A stretch of 64,000 bases of DNA, taken from assembly GCA_040218145.1 (NCBI GenBank), contig JAVJQK010000102.1, forward strand, positions 1 through 64,000, written 5' to 3'. Position 1 is the first letter of the stretch. The number at the start of each line of letters is the position of its first letter. Below are positions 62,979 through 64,000 of this stretch, piece after piece. The stretch is from Sandaracinaceae bacterium. GTDB lineage: Bacteria; Myxococcota_A; Polyangia; Polyangiales; Sandaracinaceae. The notes beneath the pieces were generated by a model that was given only the letters and a program-made list of their open reading frames with translations, did no database searches and was not told the origin of the DNA. Made by a program: the position numbers and the translations under genes.

Positions 62979-63922
62979 TGGGGCGCAAGCGCAAAGGCGA
63001 CGTGCACGGCGTGCTCGTGGTCGACAAGCCGCGCGGGCCCACGTCGCATGACGTGGTGGCCTGGGCGCGTCGCGCGCTCGGCACGCCGGCGGTCGGTCAC
63101 GCGGGCACCCTCGACCCGATGGCCACGGGGGTGCTCGTCCTCGGCGTGGGGGAGGGCACCAAGCTCCTGCGCTGGCTCACCGTGGACGACAAGGAGTACC
63201 GCGCGACGGTGGCCCTCGGCGCGGAGACGGACAGCCTCGACGCCGACGGAGAGATCGTGGAGCGCGCGCCCGTCCCCGCGCTGGACCTCGAGGCCGTGCG
63301 CGAGGTCGCGCGGCGCTTCGAGGGGACGATCACCCAGCGCCCGCCGATCTACAGCGCCATCAAGGTCGACGGCGAGCCGCTGCACGCGCGCGCGCGCCGC
63401 GGCGAAGACGTCGAGGCGCCGACGCGAGAGGTCACGGTGCGACGGCTCGAGATCTTCTCGGTGAACGCCGACGCGCTCGAGCTCGAGGTCGAGGCGTCGA
63501 AGGGCTTCTACGTGCGCTCGCTCGGCGGCGACCTGGCGCGCGCGCTGGACACCCGAGGCCACCTCGTGGCGCTGCGTCGCCTGAGGAGCGGGGGCTTCGT
63601 GCTCGCCGACGCGGTCGACGGCGAGACCCTGCGCCGCGCCGCCGAGCGGGACGCGCCGGACGAGGCCGCGCGGGCCGAGGTCCGAGCAGGGTTGCTCGAT
63701 CTCGCGGCGGCGTGCCGTGACATGCCGCGCGTGAGCCTGGACGCGCGCGGGGAGACGGACGCGGCGCACGGGCGCGCCATCTCGCTCCGTCACGCCGAGG
63801 GCGCGGAGTCGATCGCGGAGGGCGTCGAGCCCGTGGCGCTCCTCGACGCGTCGGGCAACCTCTGCGCCATCGGCCGACGCACCGACCGCGACGTCCGGGT
63901 GGTGCGCGGCGTACGCCTCTGA
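62978..63922 (+). CDS. truB: tRNA pseudouridine-55 synthase TruB
   Basis: A 314 aa enzyme that makes pseudouridine 55 in the T-loop of tRNAs. The catalytic aspartate is D46 in GHAGTLDPMATGVLVL. The conserved RPPIYSAIKVDGEPLHARAR and a C-terminal PUA-like domain are present. Start ATG overlaps the previous stop (TGATG). It is the last gene of the rimP-to-truB operon seen here. Confidence 0.96.
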   Translation: MGRKRKGDVHGVLVVDKPRGPTSHDVVAWARRALGTPAVGHAGTLDPMATGVLVLGVGEGTKLLRWLTVDDKEYRATVALGAETDSLDADGEIVERAPVPALDLEAVREVARRFEGTITQRPPIYSAIKVDGEPLHARARRGEDVEAPTREVTVRRLEIFSVNADALELEVEASKGFYVRSLGGDLARALDTRGHLVALRRLRSGGFVLADAVDGETLRRAAERDAPDEAARAEVRAGLLDLAAACRDMPRVSLDARGETDAAHGRAISLRHAEGAESIAEGVEPVALLDASGNLCAIGRRTDRDVRVVRGVRL

Positions 63923-63932
63923 GGCCTACGCG

Positions 63933-64000
63933 TCAGCCGCCGTCCGGGGCGCCTGCGTCCGGAGCGCCTGCGTCCGGAGCGCCGCCATCGGGAGCCGGAG
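63933..64000 (-). CDS. 3' end of a gene with Pro-Asp-Ala-Gly tail (partial)
   Basis: On the minus strand the last 22 codons read as repeats of APDAG and APDGG before the TGA at 63933. This matches the linker-type low complexity common in exported proteins of this genome, such as the one at 23966. The rest lies beyond the window, so the product is unknown. Confidence 0.5.
   Translation of the reverse strand, partial: PAPDGGAPDAGAPDAGAPDGG

Overview
This 64 kb window is a very GC-rich, gene-dense chromosomal segment. It most likely comes from a myxobacterium or close relative (Myxococcota, perhaps the Polyangiales). The grounds are: a MYXO-CTERM-like C-terminal anchor; PilZ proteins of the type expanded in Myxococcus; many lipoproteins with low-complexity Ala/Pro/Asp/Gly linkers; HPr kinase and RapZ next to rpoN; and tRNA genes without an encoded CCA end. 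The family assignment is inference. Nearly all genes are chromosomal housekeeping or envelope genes. I see no phage, integrase, transposase, CRISPR array or rRNA operon.

Layout. 1-5214: an ABC ATPase and a REC-GGDEF protein (minus strand), then a large TPR/dynamin-like GTPase. 5215-13029: a nitrogen-PTS-type regulatory cluster (rpoN, hpf, ptsN, inverted hprK, a repeat-rich lipoprotein, rapZ, ptsH, ptsI) with no sugar permease. 13040-17162: a thioredoxin-fold lipoprotein without active-site cysteines, a TIGR02757-type HhH protein and a PlsB-like acyltransferase. 17329-19342: rplM, rpsI, argC. 19347-28599: a phosphoesterase, two PilZ proteins, a GT39-type membrane glycosyltransferase, a MYXO-CTERM-like surface protein, an M23 peptidase and threonine dehydratase. 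28750-35379: tRNA-Val, infC (with an AUC start codon), rpmI, rplT, pheS, pheT, ihfA, a MerR regulator and tRNA-Pro.

35380-44272: a repeat element, surE-apt, lipoproteins, tRNA-Arg, a phosphatase, an extensin/M15-like lipoprotein and enolase. 44276-50763: an atypical receiver-like protein, a biotin-carboxylase-like protein that has lost its catalytic residues, ybeY, an HU-type protein, an unknown membrane protein and an L,D-transpeptidase. 51388-54676: TatP/TatT-type TRAP components, a His-rich exported protein and a YbjN-like protein. 54882-63922: rimP, nusA, ylxR-L7Ae fusion, infB, ylxP, rbfA, nrnA, truB. The window ends inside a minus-strand gene with a Pro-Asp-Ala-Gly tail.

The most unusual feature is a family of intergenic elements directly downstream of genes: 1-408 (inverted), 35439-35845 and 60579-61101. 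The last two share an 85 bp block that is 84/85 identical although they lie 25 kb apart. Each of these two then runs into its own tandem array built on the same 11 bp word. A fourth repeat array of a different type follows the L,D-transpeptidase gene. These elements, the AUC-initiated infC and the degenerate biotin carboxylase are the main points to follow up.
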